5,626 nt of DNA, from assembly GCA_017997515.1 (NCBI GenBank), contig JAGOEY010000132.1, positions 1 to 5,626 on the forward strand, in the 5' to 3' direction. Position numbers and translations under genes: made by a program. This document shows positions 1 to 5,626 of the stretch, piece by piece. The notes beneath the pieces were generated by a model. The model had not been told where the DNA came from. It did no database searches and saw nothing but the letters and a program-made list of their open reading frames with translations. Position 1 is the stretch's first letter, and the number at the start of each line of letters is the position of its first letter. The stretch comes from Burkholderiaceae bacterium (GTDB lineage: Bacteria; Pseudomonadota; Gammaproteobacteria; Burkholderiales; Burkholderiaceae).

Positions 1-339
1 GGTGCGTCGGGCAACTTCGAGCTGAACGTGTTCCGCCCCATGGTGGCGCACAACTTCCTGCAGAGTGTGCGTTTGCTGGCCGACGGTATGGTGAGCTTCA
101 ACGACCACTGCGCCGTGGGTATCGAGCCGAACCATGACCGTATCACCGAGCTGGTGGACCGTTCGCTGATGCTGGTGACCGCACTCAACACCCACATCGG
201 CTACGACAAGGCCGCCTACATTGCCAAGAAGGCGCACAAGGAGGGCAGCAGCCTGCGTGAGGCGGCCGTCGCATCGGGCCATGTGACGGGTGAGCAGTTC
301 GACAAATGGGTGGTGCCCGGCAACATGGTAGGGCGCTGA
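1..339 (+). CDS. fumC: Class II fumarate hydratase, C-terminal part (5' end outside window)
   Basis: This is the last 112 codons of a class II (iron-independent) fumarase, which interconverts fumarate and L-malate in the cytosolic TCA cycle as a homotetramer. The reading frame is open from base 1 and ends at a TGA at 337-339. The translation opens with [14 protein letters not shown] and continues through [22 protein letters not shown] and [15 protein letters not shown], which are near-identical to the end of E. coli FumC as I know it. These segments cover the last helices of the central bundle and the small C-terminal domain, ending in VVPGNMVGR, slightly shorter than the E. coli tail. The active-site signature GSSxMPxKxN lies upstream and is not visible. 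The gene converges on the topoisomerase gene, with only 39 bases between the two stop codons. Identification is secure; only the start and the catalytic region are missing. Confidence 0.97.
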   Translation, partial: GASGNFELNVFRPMVAHNFLQSVRLLADGMVSFNDHCAVGIEPNHDRITELVDRSLMLVTALNTHIGYDKAAYIAKKAHKEGSSLREAAVASGHVTGEQFDKWVVPGNMVGR

Positions 340-346
340 TTTAAAG

Positions 347-395
347 AAAAAAGGCCTGTAGCGCCCGACCTGTGTGCGCTAGCTGCTCTCTTTTT
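347..395. terminator. Hairpin repeat between fumC and topoisomerase, probable bidirectional terminator (repeat copy 1)
   Basis: An A-run (347-352) is followed by a perfect 6-bp stem, TAGCGC at 359-364 pairing with GCGCTA at 376-381 across an 11-base loop, and then by a T-run (391-395). The A-run and T-run can pair and lengthen the stem, so each strand reads a stem followed by T residues, as expected of a terminator serving two converging genes. The core closely resembles a second copy at 1675-1724: the right arms gcgctagctgct (376-387) and gcgcaagcagct (1706-1717) agree at 10 of 12 bases, and agcgcccga (360-368 and 1690-1698) is identical. The right arm overlaps the last codons of the topoisomerase gene and contains its TAG stop. 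The terminator role is inferred from structure and position. Confidence 0.7.
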
Positions 396-1524
396 GGGAG
401 CGTGGCGGTTTCTTGAGAAAGGCCAGCAGGCGCCGCTCGGCAGCACTCAAAGCCCGCGGTGAGGCCGCACCGCCAATCCGCTCCCACACCCGTTGCATGC
501 CGGGCCCCGCGTCCGACGCTAGGCGCGCGCCCAGTTCCAGCACGCCGGGGTGCACATACGACTTCTTGCACACGGCCGGTGTGTTGCCGAGTTGGCGTGC
601 GACTTCGGCCAGGATTTCTTTGGCGCTGTAGTTGGCGGGGCTGGCCGGTGGCTCACACGCCAGGCGGGTGAGTTCCAGCGCCTGGGCCGTGCCGTGCCAG
701 GTGCGGAAATCCTTGGCGGTGAAGTGCTGGTCCTCGGCTACACCCGCGCCGCGTGGGCTTGGCGCAGCAATCTCGCGCAGGTAGCTGTTCACATCGCTGG
801 AACCCACGGTGTGCACCGTGCCGTCGGCGTCCTCGTACTGGAACAGGTCCTGCCCCGGCAGCTGCTGGCAACGCCGCACCACACGGGCCACACGCGGGTC
901 GCTGAGGGTGACCTGCTGCTGCACACCACTCTTGCCGCGAAAACGCAGCTGCAGTGTGTTGCCACGCACACCGGCATGGCGTGTGCGTAATGTGGTCAAC
1001 CCGTACGAGCCGTTGCTGGCCGCGTATTCCTCGTTGCCGACCCGCATGTAGGTGGTGTCCAGCAGCCGCACGATGGTGGCCAACACGGTGGTGCGTGCCA
1101 GCGCCTGCCCGCGGCGCGGTGCCAGGTCGCGCGCCACACGTTGGCGGATACGCGGCAGTGTCTGGCCGAACGCTCGCATACGGTCGAACTTGTCTTCGTC
1201 GCGCACACGCCGCCACTCGGGGTGGTAGCGGTACTGGCGGCGGCCCCGTGCGTCCAGCCCGGTGGCCTGCAGGTGCCCGTTGTGCAGGGGGCAGATCCAC
1301 ACGTCAGTGTAGGCGGGGGGAATGGCCAATTTGCGGATACGGGTGATTTCGTCTGTGTCGGTGACCCAGTTGCCATTGGGTTTGCGGAATCGAAAGGATT
1401 TGCCACGCAGCACCCGCGTGAGGCCCGGCATGTCGGCAGCAACGTACACCAAGCCGGACGGCAGAGGGCCACCTTCGCCTGGTGGCGGGCTGGCTGATGA
1501 GGAGGAACGCGTGGAACCCGCCAT
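379..1524 (-). CDS. DNA topoisomerase IB (poxvirus/bacterial type)
   Basis: A 381-residue type IB topoisomerase, which relaxes positive and negative supercoils by nicking one strand through a 3'-phosphotyrosine intermediate, without ATP or metal. The N-terminal domain starts near residue 24 (GLVYVAADMPGLTR) and the catalytic domain follows. The catalytic set is visible: R161 in YMRVGNEEY, K198 in FRGKSG, R274 in DFRTWHGT, N314 in LGNTPAV and the nucleophile Y323 in CKKSYVHP. Asn at the position where poxvirus enzymes have His is usual in bacterial members such as the Deinococcus enzyme. The ATG at 1524 is chosen because no start codon lies between it and an in-frame upstream stop, and the conserved domain begins 23 residues later; its ribosome binding site is weak. 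The first 23 residues are rich in Ser, Pro and Gly and look disordered. The stop codon lies inside an intergenic hairpin repeat. The enzyme is complete and probably active; family assignment is firm, its role in the host is not known from sequence. Confidence 0.96.
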   Translation of the reverse strand: MAGSTRSSSSASPPPGEGGPLPSGLVYVAADMPGLTRVLRGKSFRFRKPNGNWVTDTDEITRIRKLAIPPAYTDVWICPLHNGHLQATGLDARGRRQYRYHPEWRRVRDEDKFDRMRAFGQTLPRIRQRVARDLAPRRGQALARTTVLATIVRLLDTTYMRVGNEEYAASNGSYGLTTLRTRHAGVRGNTLQLRFRGKSGVQQQVTLSDPRVARVVRRCQQLPGQDLFQYEDADGTVHTVGSSDVNSYLREIAAPSPRGAGVAEDQHFTAKDFRTWHGTAQALELTRLACEPPASPANYSAKEILAEVARQLGNTPAVCKKSYVHPGVLELGARLASDAGPGMQRVWERIGGAASPRALSAAERRLLAFLKKPPRSQKESS

Positions 1525-1593
1525 GTGTGAAAAGGCTCGTATGGATGAAACCTTGCCATCACATCCGAACGCGATTCATGGGCGTGTAGGAGG

Positions 1594-1639
1594 CCACCCG
1601 TGGAATGGGTGGGAGCGCACCGGAGACGCTGTTCCGGTG
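1594..1639 (-). other. Two tandem perfect hairpins upstream of the topoisomerase gene
   Basis: Two perfect inverted repeats lie seven bases... apart or less on the topoisomerase side of the proX-topoisomerase gap. The first is CACCGGA (1618-1624) pairing with TCCGGTG (1633-1639), a 7-bp stem with an 8-base loop. The second is CCACCC (1594-1599) pairing with GGGTGG (1607-1612), a 6-bp stem with a 7-base loop; five bases separate them. Read on the minus strand they sit 70-115 bases before the topoisomerase start. Neither is followed by a T-run, so they do not look like simple intrinsic terminators. They could be a structured leader of the topoisomerase mRNA, a protein-binding site, or part of the proX 3' end. 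I recognise no known RNA family. Confidence 0.45.
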
Positions 1640-1674
1640 GCTTGTTGCCTGGCCCGCTACTGCCAAAAATATGA

Positions 1675-1724
1675 ATCAAAAGTGCCGCCAGCGCCCGAAG
1701 GACGGGCGCAAGCAGCTATCAAAA
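1675..1724 (-). terminator. Hairpin repeat after proX, probable terminator (repeat copy 2)
   Basis: A perfect 7-bp stem, GCGCCCG (1691-1697) pairing with CGGGCGC (1703-1709) over a 5-base loop, lies about 45 bases beyond the proX stop. On the minus strand it is followed by CTTTTGATT and, at about 1665-1671, an ATATTTTT run, so it can plausibly end proVWX transcripts, although the T-rich stretch is not directly against the stem. The flanks carry a direct repeat ATCAAAA at 1675-1681 and 1718-1724. Its core matches the element at 347-395 in the same orientation. I recall similar hairpins (AGCTGCT...GCGC, loop, GCGC...GGC) scattered between genes in Comamonadaceae; that is memory, not a search. 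The termination function is inferred. Confidence 0.65.
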
Positions 1725-1753
1725 CAGTAGTTTCAGGGGAGTACGCTGCAGCC

Positions 1754-2761
1754 TCAAGGCTTGGCAGCTGCCTGGGCCTGGGCGATCCAGCTGTCGAAGG
1801 TCTTCTGGTGGCCCTTGATCCAGCCGTCCACATGGCGGTCGATGTCGGCGGCTTTGTTCTGGCCGTCACGCATGCGCAGGTTTTGGGCATTCACGTCGGC
1901 TACCGGCAGCTTCATCAGCTCGAACAGTTTGGCCGCAGCCGGGTTCTTGGTGGTGAAGTCCTTGTTGGCCACGATGCGTTGCACGTTCACGGTGAAGCCG
2001 TAGTCGCTGCCGTCGGGCATCTTGGTGCTCAGCTTGCTTTGCTCGCCGGGCAGTGACGAGAAGGGTACTTGCAAAAACGTCACGTCCTTGCCGGGCTGCA
2101 GCACACCGCTGACCCAGTACGGCGTCCAGGTGTAGAACAGCACGGGCTGGCCCTGTTTGTAGCGCACGATGGTGTCGGCAATCAGGGCGGCGTAGCTGCC
2201 CTGGTTGTGGGTGACGGTGTTGCGCAGTTTGTAGGCGTCGAGGTGGTGTTCGATCACACCTTCACAGCCCCAGCCCGGGTTGCAGCCGGTCAGGTCGGCC
2301 TTGCCGTCGTTGTTGGCGTCAAACAGTTTGGCGATCTTCGGGTCGGCCAGCTGGGCCAAGTTGGTGATCTTGTACTGGTCGGCGGTTTTTTTGTCGATCA
2401 GGTAACCCTGCAGCGAGTTGGTGACGTAGGTGCTGTTGCGCCACATTTTGGCGTCGCCACCCGCGTTTTTGTAGAAGTCGGCGTGGAGCGGGTCCCAGTG
2501 GGTGGCGAGGAAGGTCGCGTCGCCGTTGGCCAGCGCGAGGTGGCCGGTGGCGTATTCAATTTCTTGCGGGGCCTTGACGGTGTAGCCCAGTTTTTCCAGG
2601 GCGCGGGACACCAGCAGGGTCTGGAACGATTCTTCGGCAATCGAGCTTTTGATCGGTTGTACGGTGATGCCCTTGCCAGGCAGTTCGGCGGCAGTGGCGG
2701 CACCGGCCAGGCCGAGGGCCAGCAGGCTGGCTGCGGAGGTGTGGATCAGTTTTGAAATCAT
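1754..2761 (-). CDS. proX: Glycine betaine/proline betaine ABC transporter, periplasmic binding protein ProX
   Basis: A 335-residue substrate-binding protein that captures glycine betaine (and probably proline betaine) in the periplasm and delivers it to ProW/ProV during osmotic stress. The start ATG at 2761 follows a strong AAGGAG site, although the frame is open further upstream. Residues 1-24 or 25 form a signal peptide (a Lys, a hydrophobic stretch, then AATAA before ELPGKGITV) with no lipobox Cys. Long stretches match E. coli ProX as I know it: [53 protein letters not shown] and NPAAAKLF. The three Trp that build the aromatic cage for the trimethylammonium head group correspond to W89, W164 and W212. 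C160 and C166 flank W164 and probably form a disulfide, as in the E. coli protein. Length is typical (E. coli 330). It is the last gene of the operon, 37 bases after proW. Confidence 0.98.
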   Translation of the reverse strand: MISKLIHTSAASLLALGLAGAATAAELPGKGITVQPIKSSIAEESFQTLLVSRALEKLGYTVKAPQEIEYATGHLALANGDATFLATHWDPLHADFYKNAGGDAKMWRNSTYVTNSLQGYLIDKKTADQYKITNLAQLADPKIAKLFDANNDGKADLTGCNPGWGCEGVIEHHLDAYKLRNTVTHNQGSYAALIADTIVRYKQGQPVLFYTWTPYWVSGVLQPGKDVTFLQVPFSSLPGEQSKLSTKMPDGSDYGFTVNVQRIVANKDFTTKNPAAAKLFELMKLPVADVNAQNLRMRDGQNKAADIDRHVDGWIKGHQKTFDSWIAQAQAAAKP

Positions 2762-2770
2762 GTGCTTGTT

Positions 2771-2776
2771 CTCCTT
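2771..2776 (-). promoter_or_regulatory. Ribosome binding site of proX
   Basis: AAGGAG on the minus strand, nine bases before the ATG at 2761. It decides the start: the frame is open well upstream into proW, but only this ATG has a canonical site and is followed directly by a signal peptide. It is the best-looking site of the operon's two distal genes, which fits the need for more binding protein than permease. Confidence 0.85.
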
Positions 2777-2793
2777 GGGTGTTGAAAGAAGTG

Positions 2794-2808
2794 CGTGCTC
2801 AGTGCACG
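2794..2808 (-). other. Small hairpin over the proW stop codon
   Basis: CGTGC (2804-2808 on the minus strand) pairs with GCACG (2794-2798) around a 5-base loop, ACTGA, that contains the proW TGA stop (2799-2801). It lies about 18 bases before the proX ribosome binding site. A stem of this size could affect translation coupling or 3'-end stability between permease and binding-protein genes, but it is short and could be chance. Confidence 0.3.
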
Positions 2809-4040
2809 TGGGAGGCGATTTCGGCTTCTGCCGACACCCGGTAGGGTGTTGCGGGTTGCTGGCGCTGCGGCAGGGCGCGGCACACCAGGCCCACCGGGCC
2901 GCGTTGCCACCAGTGGCGCGAGCCCCGTTGCGGTTGGCCCAGGGCCTGGGTGAAGCGGTCCAGCGTGATGGCCAGCAGCACAATGCCCAGGCCGCCCACG
3001 GTGGCCAGGCCCATGTCGAGCCGGCCAATACCCCGCAGCACCATCTGGCCCAGTCCGCCCACGGCGATCATGGAGGCGATGACGACCATCGACAGCGACA
3101 GCATCAGTGACTGGTTCACCCCCGCCATGATGGACGGCATGGCCAGCGGCAGCTGCACCTTGGTCAGCATTTGCCAGGGCGAGGCACCGTAGGCGCGGGC
3201 GGCTTCGATCAGGTCTGGCCGCACCTGGCGGATGCCCAGGTTGGTCAGGCGCACCAGTGGCGGCAGCGCAAAGATGATGGTCACGATGACGCCGGGCACA
3301 TTGCCAATACCAAACAGCATCACCACCGGCACCAGGTACACAAATGCGGGTGTGGTTTGCATCGCGTCGAGCAGGGGGCGGGTCAGGCGCTGGGCGCGGT
3401 CGCTGCTGGCCAGCAGGATGCCCAGTGGCAGGCCAATCACCATACAAAACACCAGGGAGGTGAGCACCAGCGAGAGGGTGACCATGGCTTCGGGCCAGAT
3501 GCCGAGCATGGCGACGATCAGCAGCGACACGACGGCACCGATGGCAATCGCGCGGCTTGCAAACTGCCACGCCAGCAGGCCGAGCAGCGCCACCATGGCC
3601 AGTGTGGGCACGCTGAGCAGCAGGCTTTCCACCCAGGTCAAGGTGCCGTCGATGGGGCCACGCACGGTCTGGAAGAAGGGGCGGAAGTTCTCCACCACCC
3701 AGCCTAGGCCCTGGTTGATCCAGCTTTCAATTGGCAGCGAGCCGTCCCACAGCTGGCTCAGGTGCAGGCCACTGGTGGTGCTGTCCAGATCGGGGCTCAC
3801 CGCGCTGGCGGGTGCGTCCAGCCAGTTGTCCGCGCCGCCCGCGTCCAGGGGCTGGCTGGTGGTCTGCCAGGGGTCGGCCTCCACAGCGGCGGCAGGTGGT
3901 GAGGCCATGTCCCAGGGGGATGTGCTGGTGGCGGCATCCGTGGGGGGAGTTGAGGGGGTGGCCCAGGGGTTGGTTTCTACCAGTGGGGGCAGCGTGGTGC
4001 CGTTGTCGGTGCCGGATGGGGCGAGGAGGGTTTCGTTCAT
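2799..4040 (-). CDS. proW: Glycine betaine/proline betaine ABC transporter, permease ProW
   Basis: The membrane subunit of the osmoprotectant importer, 413 residues from the ATG at 4040. Residues 101-370 match E. coli ProW (354 aa) closely: [26 protein letters not shown] segments, [25 protein letters not shown] and a long C-terminal core through [22 protein letters not shown]. Hydrophobic segments lie near 137-160, 162-182, 184-210, 232-260, 308-328 and 345-362. The EAA coupling loop that docks on ProV is at about 279-302 (EAARAYGAS...LPLAMP). The first 100 residues form a polar tail with Trp motifs at W26, W43, W58 and W73 (NPW, SPW, DPW, DNW); in E. coli the equivalent tail has been placed in the periplasm. 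The protein is about 60 residues longer than E. coli ProW, partly in this tail and partly in a C-terminal extension from about 385. A TTG at 4058 in the same frame overlaps the proV stop (TTGA) and is a weaker alternative start. Only 14 bases separate the ATG from the proV stop, so the genes are co-transcribed and probably coupled. Confidence 0.97.
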   Translation of the reverse strand: MNETLLAPSGTDNGTTLPPLVETNPWATPSTPPTDAATSTSPWDMASPPAAAVEADPWQTTSQPLDAGGADNWLDAPASAVSPDLDSTTSGLHLSQLWDGSLPIESWINQGLGWVVENFRPFFQTVRGPIDGTLTWVESLLLSVPTLAMVALLGLLAWQFASRAIAIGAVVSLLIVAMLGIWPEAMVTLSLVLTSLVFCMVIGLPLGILLASSDRAQRLTRPLLDAMQTTPAFVYLVPVVMLFGIGNVPGVIVTIIFALPPLVRLTNLGIRQVRPDLIEAARAYGASPWQMLTKVQLPLAMPSIMAGVNQSLMLSLSMVVIASMIAVGGLGQMVLRGIGRLDMGLATVGGLGIVLLAITLDRFTQALGQPQRGSRHWWQRGPVGLVCRALPQRQQPATPYRVSAEAEIASHVH

Positions 4041-4054
4041 GCGATCTTTCGGAG

Positions 4055-5302
4055 TCAAGGGGCGGCAACGGCCGTGGTGGCCGGTGCGGGGGCAGCGGGT
4101 TCGATGGGGGTGTCACGGTCCAGAAACTTCAGCAAGGTGGTCTTGCTGATTGCGCCGCGAAAACGCCCATCGTCCGCCACCACCGGCATGGCGTAAGGGG
4201 CTTGCGCCACCTTGCCAAACAGCCCACTCACCGGTTCGTCCGCGGCAATCGGCTCCACGCCGTCCAGGTAGGCGTGGGACAGCCCCAGCGGGCCCACGTG
4301 CCCGGCCAGCGCCTTGCGCAGCGAGTCCACCGACACAATGCCGAGGTACCGCTGCGCGGCGGTGACCACATAAGCGTATTCGCGGTCCTGGTCTTCCAGT
4401 TGTTTCAGTGCCGCACGCGAGCCCTTGCCGGCTTGTTCGGCCACCACCACCTGCGGTTTGCGCGCAATGTCGCTGGCCTTGAACACGGCCGCTGCGTCCA
4501 CACCGCGCACAAAGCTGCGCACATAGTCGTCCGCCGGGTTGCGCAAGATTTCTTCAGGGGCGCCCACCTGCACCACCTGGCCGTCTTTCATGATGGCGAT
4601 GCGGTCGCCAATCCGCATGGCTTCGTCCAGGTCGTGCGAGATAAAAACGATGGTGCGGCGGCGCACCTGCTGCAGCCGCAGCAGCTCGGACTGCATCTCT
4701 GTGCGGATGATCGGGTCGAGTGCCGAAAACGCCTCGTCCATCAGCAGGATCGACGGGTCAGACGCCAGTGCGCGTGCCAGGCCCACACGCTGCTGCATGC
4801 CACCCGACAGCTCGTCGGGGTAACTCGCGCCCCAGCCGTCCAGGCCCACCTGTTCCAGCGCCAGGGTGGCTTGCTGCTCGCGCTCGGCGCGGTCCACACC
4901 CGCCAGTTCCAGGCCAAAGGCAGTGTTGTCCAGCACGGTCATGTGCGGCATCAGCGCGAACGACTGGAACACCATGCTGATGTCCTTGCGGCGCAGCGCA
5001 CGCAGCTGGGCGTCGGAGTGCAGGTTGATGTCCTGCCCGTCGATCACGATGCGCCCGGCGGTGGGTTCGATCAGGCGGTTCAGCAGGCGCACGAGGGTGG
5101 ACTTGCCCGAGCCCGAAAGGCCCATGATGACGAAGATTTCGCCCGCATGGATGTGCAGGTTCGCGTCGAACACGGCGATGGAATGGCCTGTCTGCGCCAG
5201 GATGTCTTGTTTGGATACGCCTTGCCGGACAAGGTCCAGAGCAGTTTCGGGTGCTTCGCCGAAAACCTTGAAGACATGATCGATGGTGATTTCTTTTGCC
5301 AC
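4055..5302 (-). CDS. proV: Glycine betaine/proline betaine ABC transporter, ATP-binding protein ProV
   Basis: The ATPase of the osmoprotectant importer, 415 residues, cytoplasmic face of the membrane. Counting from the GTG at 5302: the family-specific N-terminal region is at 1-50 ([12 protein letters not shown]...GVSKQDIL), Walker [10 protein letters not shown] at 61-69, Q-loop Q113 in [10 protein letters not shown], signature LSGGMQQR at 165-172, Walker B ILLMDE at 185-190 with catalytic E190, and H-loop H223. Residues from about 280 to 395 are the two CBS domains, including [20 protein letters not shown] and [13 protein letters not shown], which in this family (OpuA) respond to ionic strength or nucleotides. 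A tail of about 15 residues rich in Ala, Pro and Thr follows. The GTG is preferred because AAAGGAG precedes it by eight bases and [16 protein letters not shown] aligns with the E. coli start; a TTG 11 codons upstream would put the ribosome binding site inside the gene. First gene of the operon. Confidence 0.98.
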   Translation of the reverse strand: MAKEITIDHVFKVFGEAPETALDLVRQGVSKQDILAQTGHSIAVFDANLHIHAGEIFVIMGLSGSGKSTLVRLLNRLIEPTAGRIVIDGQDINLHSDAQLRALRRKDISMVFQSFALMPHMTVLDNTAFGLELAGVDRAEREQQATLALEQVGLDGWGASYPDELSGGMQQRVGLARALASDPSILLMDEAFSALDPIIRTEMQSELLRLQQVRRRTIVFISHDLDEAMRIGDRIAIMKDGQVVQVGAPEEILRNPADDYVRSFVRGVDAAAVFKASDIARKPQVVVAEQAGKGSRAALKQLEDQDREYAYVVTAAQRYLGIVSVDSLRKALAGHVGPLGLSHAYLDGVEPIAADEPVSGLFGKVAQAPYAMPVVADDGRFRGAISKTTLLKFLDRDTPIEPAAPAPATTAVAAP

Positions 5303-5310
5303 GCGCCGGG

Positions 5311-5317
5311 CTCCTTT
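5311..5317 (-). promoter_or_regulatory. Ribosome binding site of proV
   Basis: AAAGGAG on the minus strand, eight bases before the GTG at 5302. It selects this GTG over the in-frame TTG at 5335, which lies upstream of the site. It sits just after a run of A residues. Confidence 0.85.
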
Positions 5318-5337
5318 TTTAAAAGAGTTGAACAAGC

Positions 5338-5375
5338 GCCGCCCGGAGGCGACTGCTGCGGGCCGAAACCCGCAG
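5338..5375 (-). promoter_or_regulatory. Two adjacent stable hairpins in the proV leader
   Basis: Read on the minus strand, CTGCGGG and CCCGCAG (5356-5375) form a 7-bp stem, which can be extended by a T-G pair to leave the tetraloop TTCG. Three bases... or fewer later, GTCGCC and GGCGGC (5338-5353) form a 6-bp stem with one wobble pair around TCCG, a UNCG-type tetraloop closed by C-G. They end about 20 bases before the proV ribosome binding site. They would be unusually stable and could hold the leader in a fixed fold, attenuate, or protect the mRNA. No T-run follows closely enough to call either a terminator. The regulatory role is inferred from position. Confidence 0.4.
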
Positions 5376-5419
5376 AAAGGGGCTGCTGCACAAAGTCGAA
5401 CGGACGTGAAAACGCCCCA

Positions 5420-5444
5420 GCGGCCAAAGGATTGCTATGGCCGC
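5420..5444. repeat. Inverted repeat in proV upstream region
   Basis: GCGGCC (5420-5425) and GGCCGC (5439-5444) form a perfect 6-bp inverted repeat with a 13-base spacer, extendable by two wobble pairs. It may be a further leader hairpin or a dimeric protein site. No known operator consensus is recognised. Confidence 0.3.
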
Positions 5445-5559
5445 CAGACAGGCGCTGAGGACGACATGTGACGAAAACAGTGCCCGTCGAAGTCTCCGGC
5501 ATCCGGAACAGCGGGCCCGGTCGAGGGGGCTGGCTCCGGCGGGAGTGACTTGGCATCAG

Positions 5560-5577
5560 GGCCGGAAAGATCCGGCC
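5560..5577. other. Perfect 7-bp hairpin far upstream of proV
   Basis: GGCCGGA (5560-5566) and TCCGGCC (5571-5577) form a perfect stem over a 4-base loop. On the minus strand it lies six bases after a possible TGA stop at 5584-5586, so it could mark the 3' end of an upstream gene. No T-run follows, so an intrinsic terminator is not demonstrated. Confidence 0.35.
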
Positions 5578-5626
5578 AGGGTGTCAGGCGCTAGGCCCGA
5601 CAAGAACATCCTGCACCGCGACGGGA

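Larger units (their letters stand above)
5303..5626 (-). other. Region upstream of proV, no convincing gene, rich in inverted repeats
   Basis: These 324 bases should hold the proV promoter and leader. I could not find a credible sigma-70 -35/-10 pair or an operator I recognise. Open frames on both strands use Arg codons AGA/AGG/CGA that look foreign next to the neighbouring genes and resemble no family I know. What stands out is a series of perfect or near-perfect inverted repeats at 5338-5353, 5356-5375, 5420-5444, 5495-5507 and 5560-5577. On the minus strand, the last 13 codons before a TGA at 5584-5586 (PVAVQDVLVGPSA) could be the end of an upstream gene, but this is too short to judge. 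Confidence 0.5.

Noticed and set aside
996..1679. A 227-codon minus-strand frame covering the gap before the topoisomerase
   Set aside because: Most of it overlaps the topoisomerase in another frame, and its translation has no domain; its upstream part runs through the hairpins.
2069..2755. A 228-codon plus-strand open frame opposite proX
   Set aside because: It is antisense to proX, is dominated by Val/Gly/Phe repeats typical of shadow frames, and matches no family I know.
2762..3028. Upstream extension of proX by 89 residues in the open frame
   Set aside because: The extension overlaps proW, while the ATG at 2761 has a strong ribosome binding site and is followed by a signal peptide.
5433..5455. 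Minus-strand stretch resembling the start of 5S rRNA (GTCTGGCGGCCATAGC)
   Set aside because: The likeness ends after about 17 bases; the conserved 5S interior (CCCATCCCGAAC type) is absent, so this is taken as chance.
3731..5458. A 575-codon open frame on the plus strand opposite proV and proW
   Set aside because: It is antisense to two clearly real genes, has His/Arg/Gly-rich low-complexity translation with no recognisable domain, and is a usual by-product of GC-rich coding DNA.
5437..5626. Plus-strand frame from an ATG at 5437, preceded by AAAGG, open to the window edge (begins MAARQALRTTCDE)
   Set aside because: It has a passable ribosome binding site, but the translation is Arg-rich, uses AGA/AGG/CGA codons unlike the real genes here, and crosses several hairpins. 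Sequence beyond the window would decide.
1..5626. CRISPR arrays, insertion sequences, tRNA genes, phage or defence genes
   Set aside because: No spaced direct repeats, transposase, tRNA-like fold or defence-related protein was seen; the window is ordinary chromosomal housekeeping and transport.

Overview
The window looks like chromosomal DNA of a GC-rich betaproteobacterium, most likely a member of Burkholderiales/Comamonadaceae. This rests on three things: overall base composition, protein sequences close to but distinct from enterobacterial FumC and ProVWX, and two copies of a short intergenic hairpin repeat that I associate from memory with Comamonadaceae genomes. The genus cannot be fixed from the sequence alone.

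Layout from left to right: (1) 1-339, plus strand, the 3' end of fumC (class II fumarase). (2) About 347-395, a hairpin repeat between the convergent ends of fumC and the next gene; it probably acts as a two-way terminator and also supplies that gene's stop codon. (3) 379-1524, minus strand, a complete type IB DNA topoisomerase. (4) 1525-1753, an intergenic stretch with two perfect tandem hairpins and a second copy of the hairpin repeat. (5) 1754-5302, minus strand, a complete proV-proW-proX operon for an osmoprotectant ABC importer (glycine betaine/proline betaine type), transcribed in the order proV, proW, proX. (6) 5303-5626, the region upstream of proV. It has no convincing gene but several inverted repeats that could form a structured mRNA leader.

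The three transporter genes form one functional unit. ProX binds the solute in the periplasm, ProW forms the membrane channel and ProV hydrolyses ATP, with tandem CBS domains that probably sense the ionic state of the cell. The topoisomerase lies downstream on the same strand, but a hairpin and about 230 bases separate it from proX, so it is probably its own transcription unit. Fumarase is unrelated and on the opposite strand.

I see no clear undescribed system here; the genes belong to known families. The points worth a second look are a tryptophan-repeat extension at the ProW N-terminus, the repeat that writes the topoisomerase stop codon, the hairpin-rich proV leader, and the paired hairpins upstream of the topoisomerase gene.
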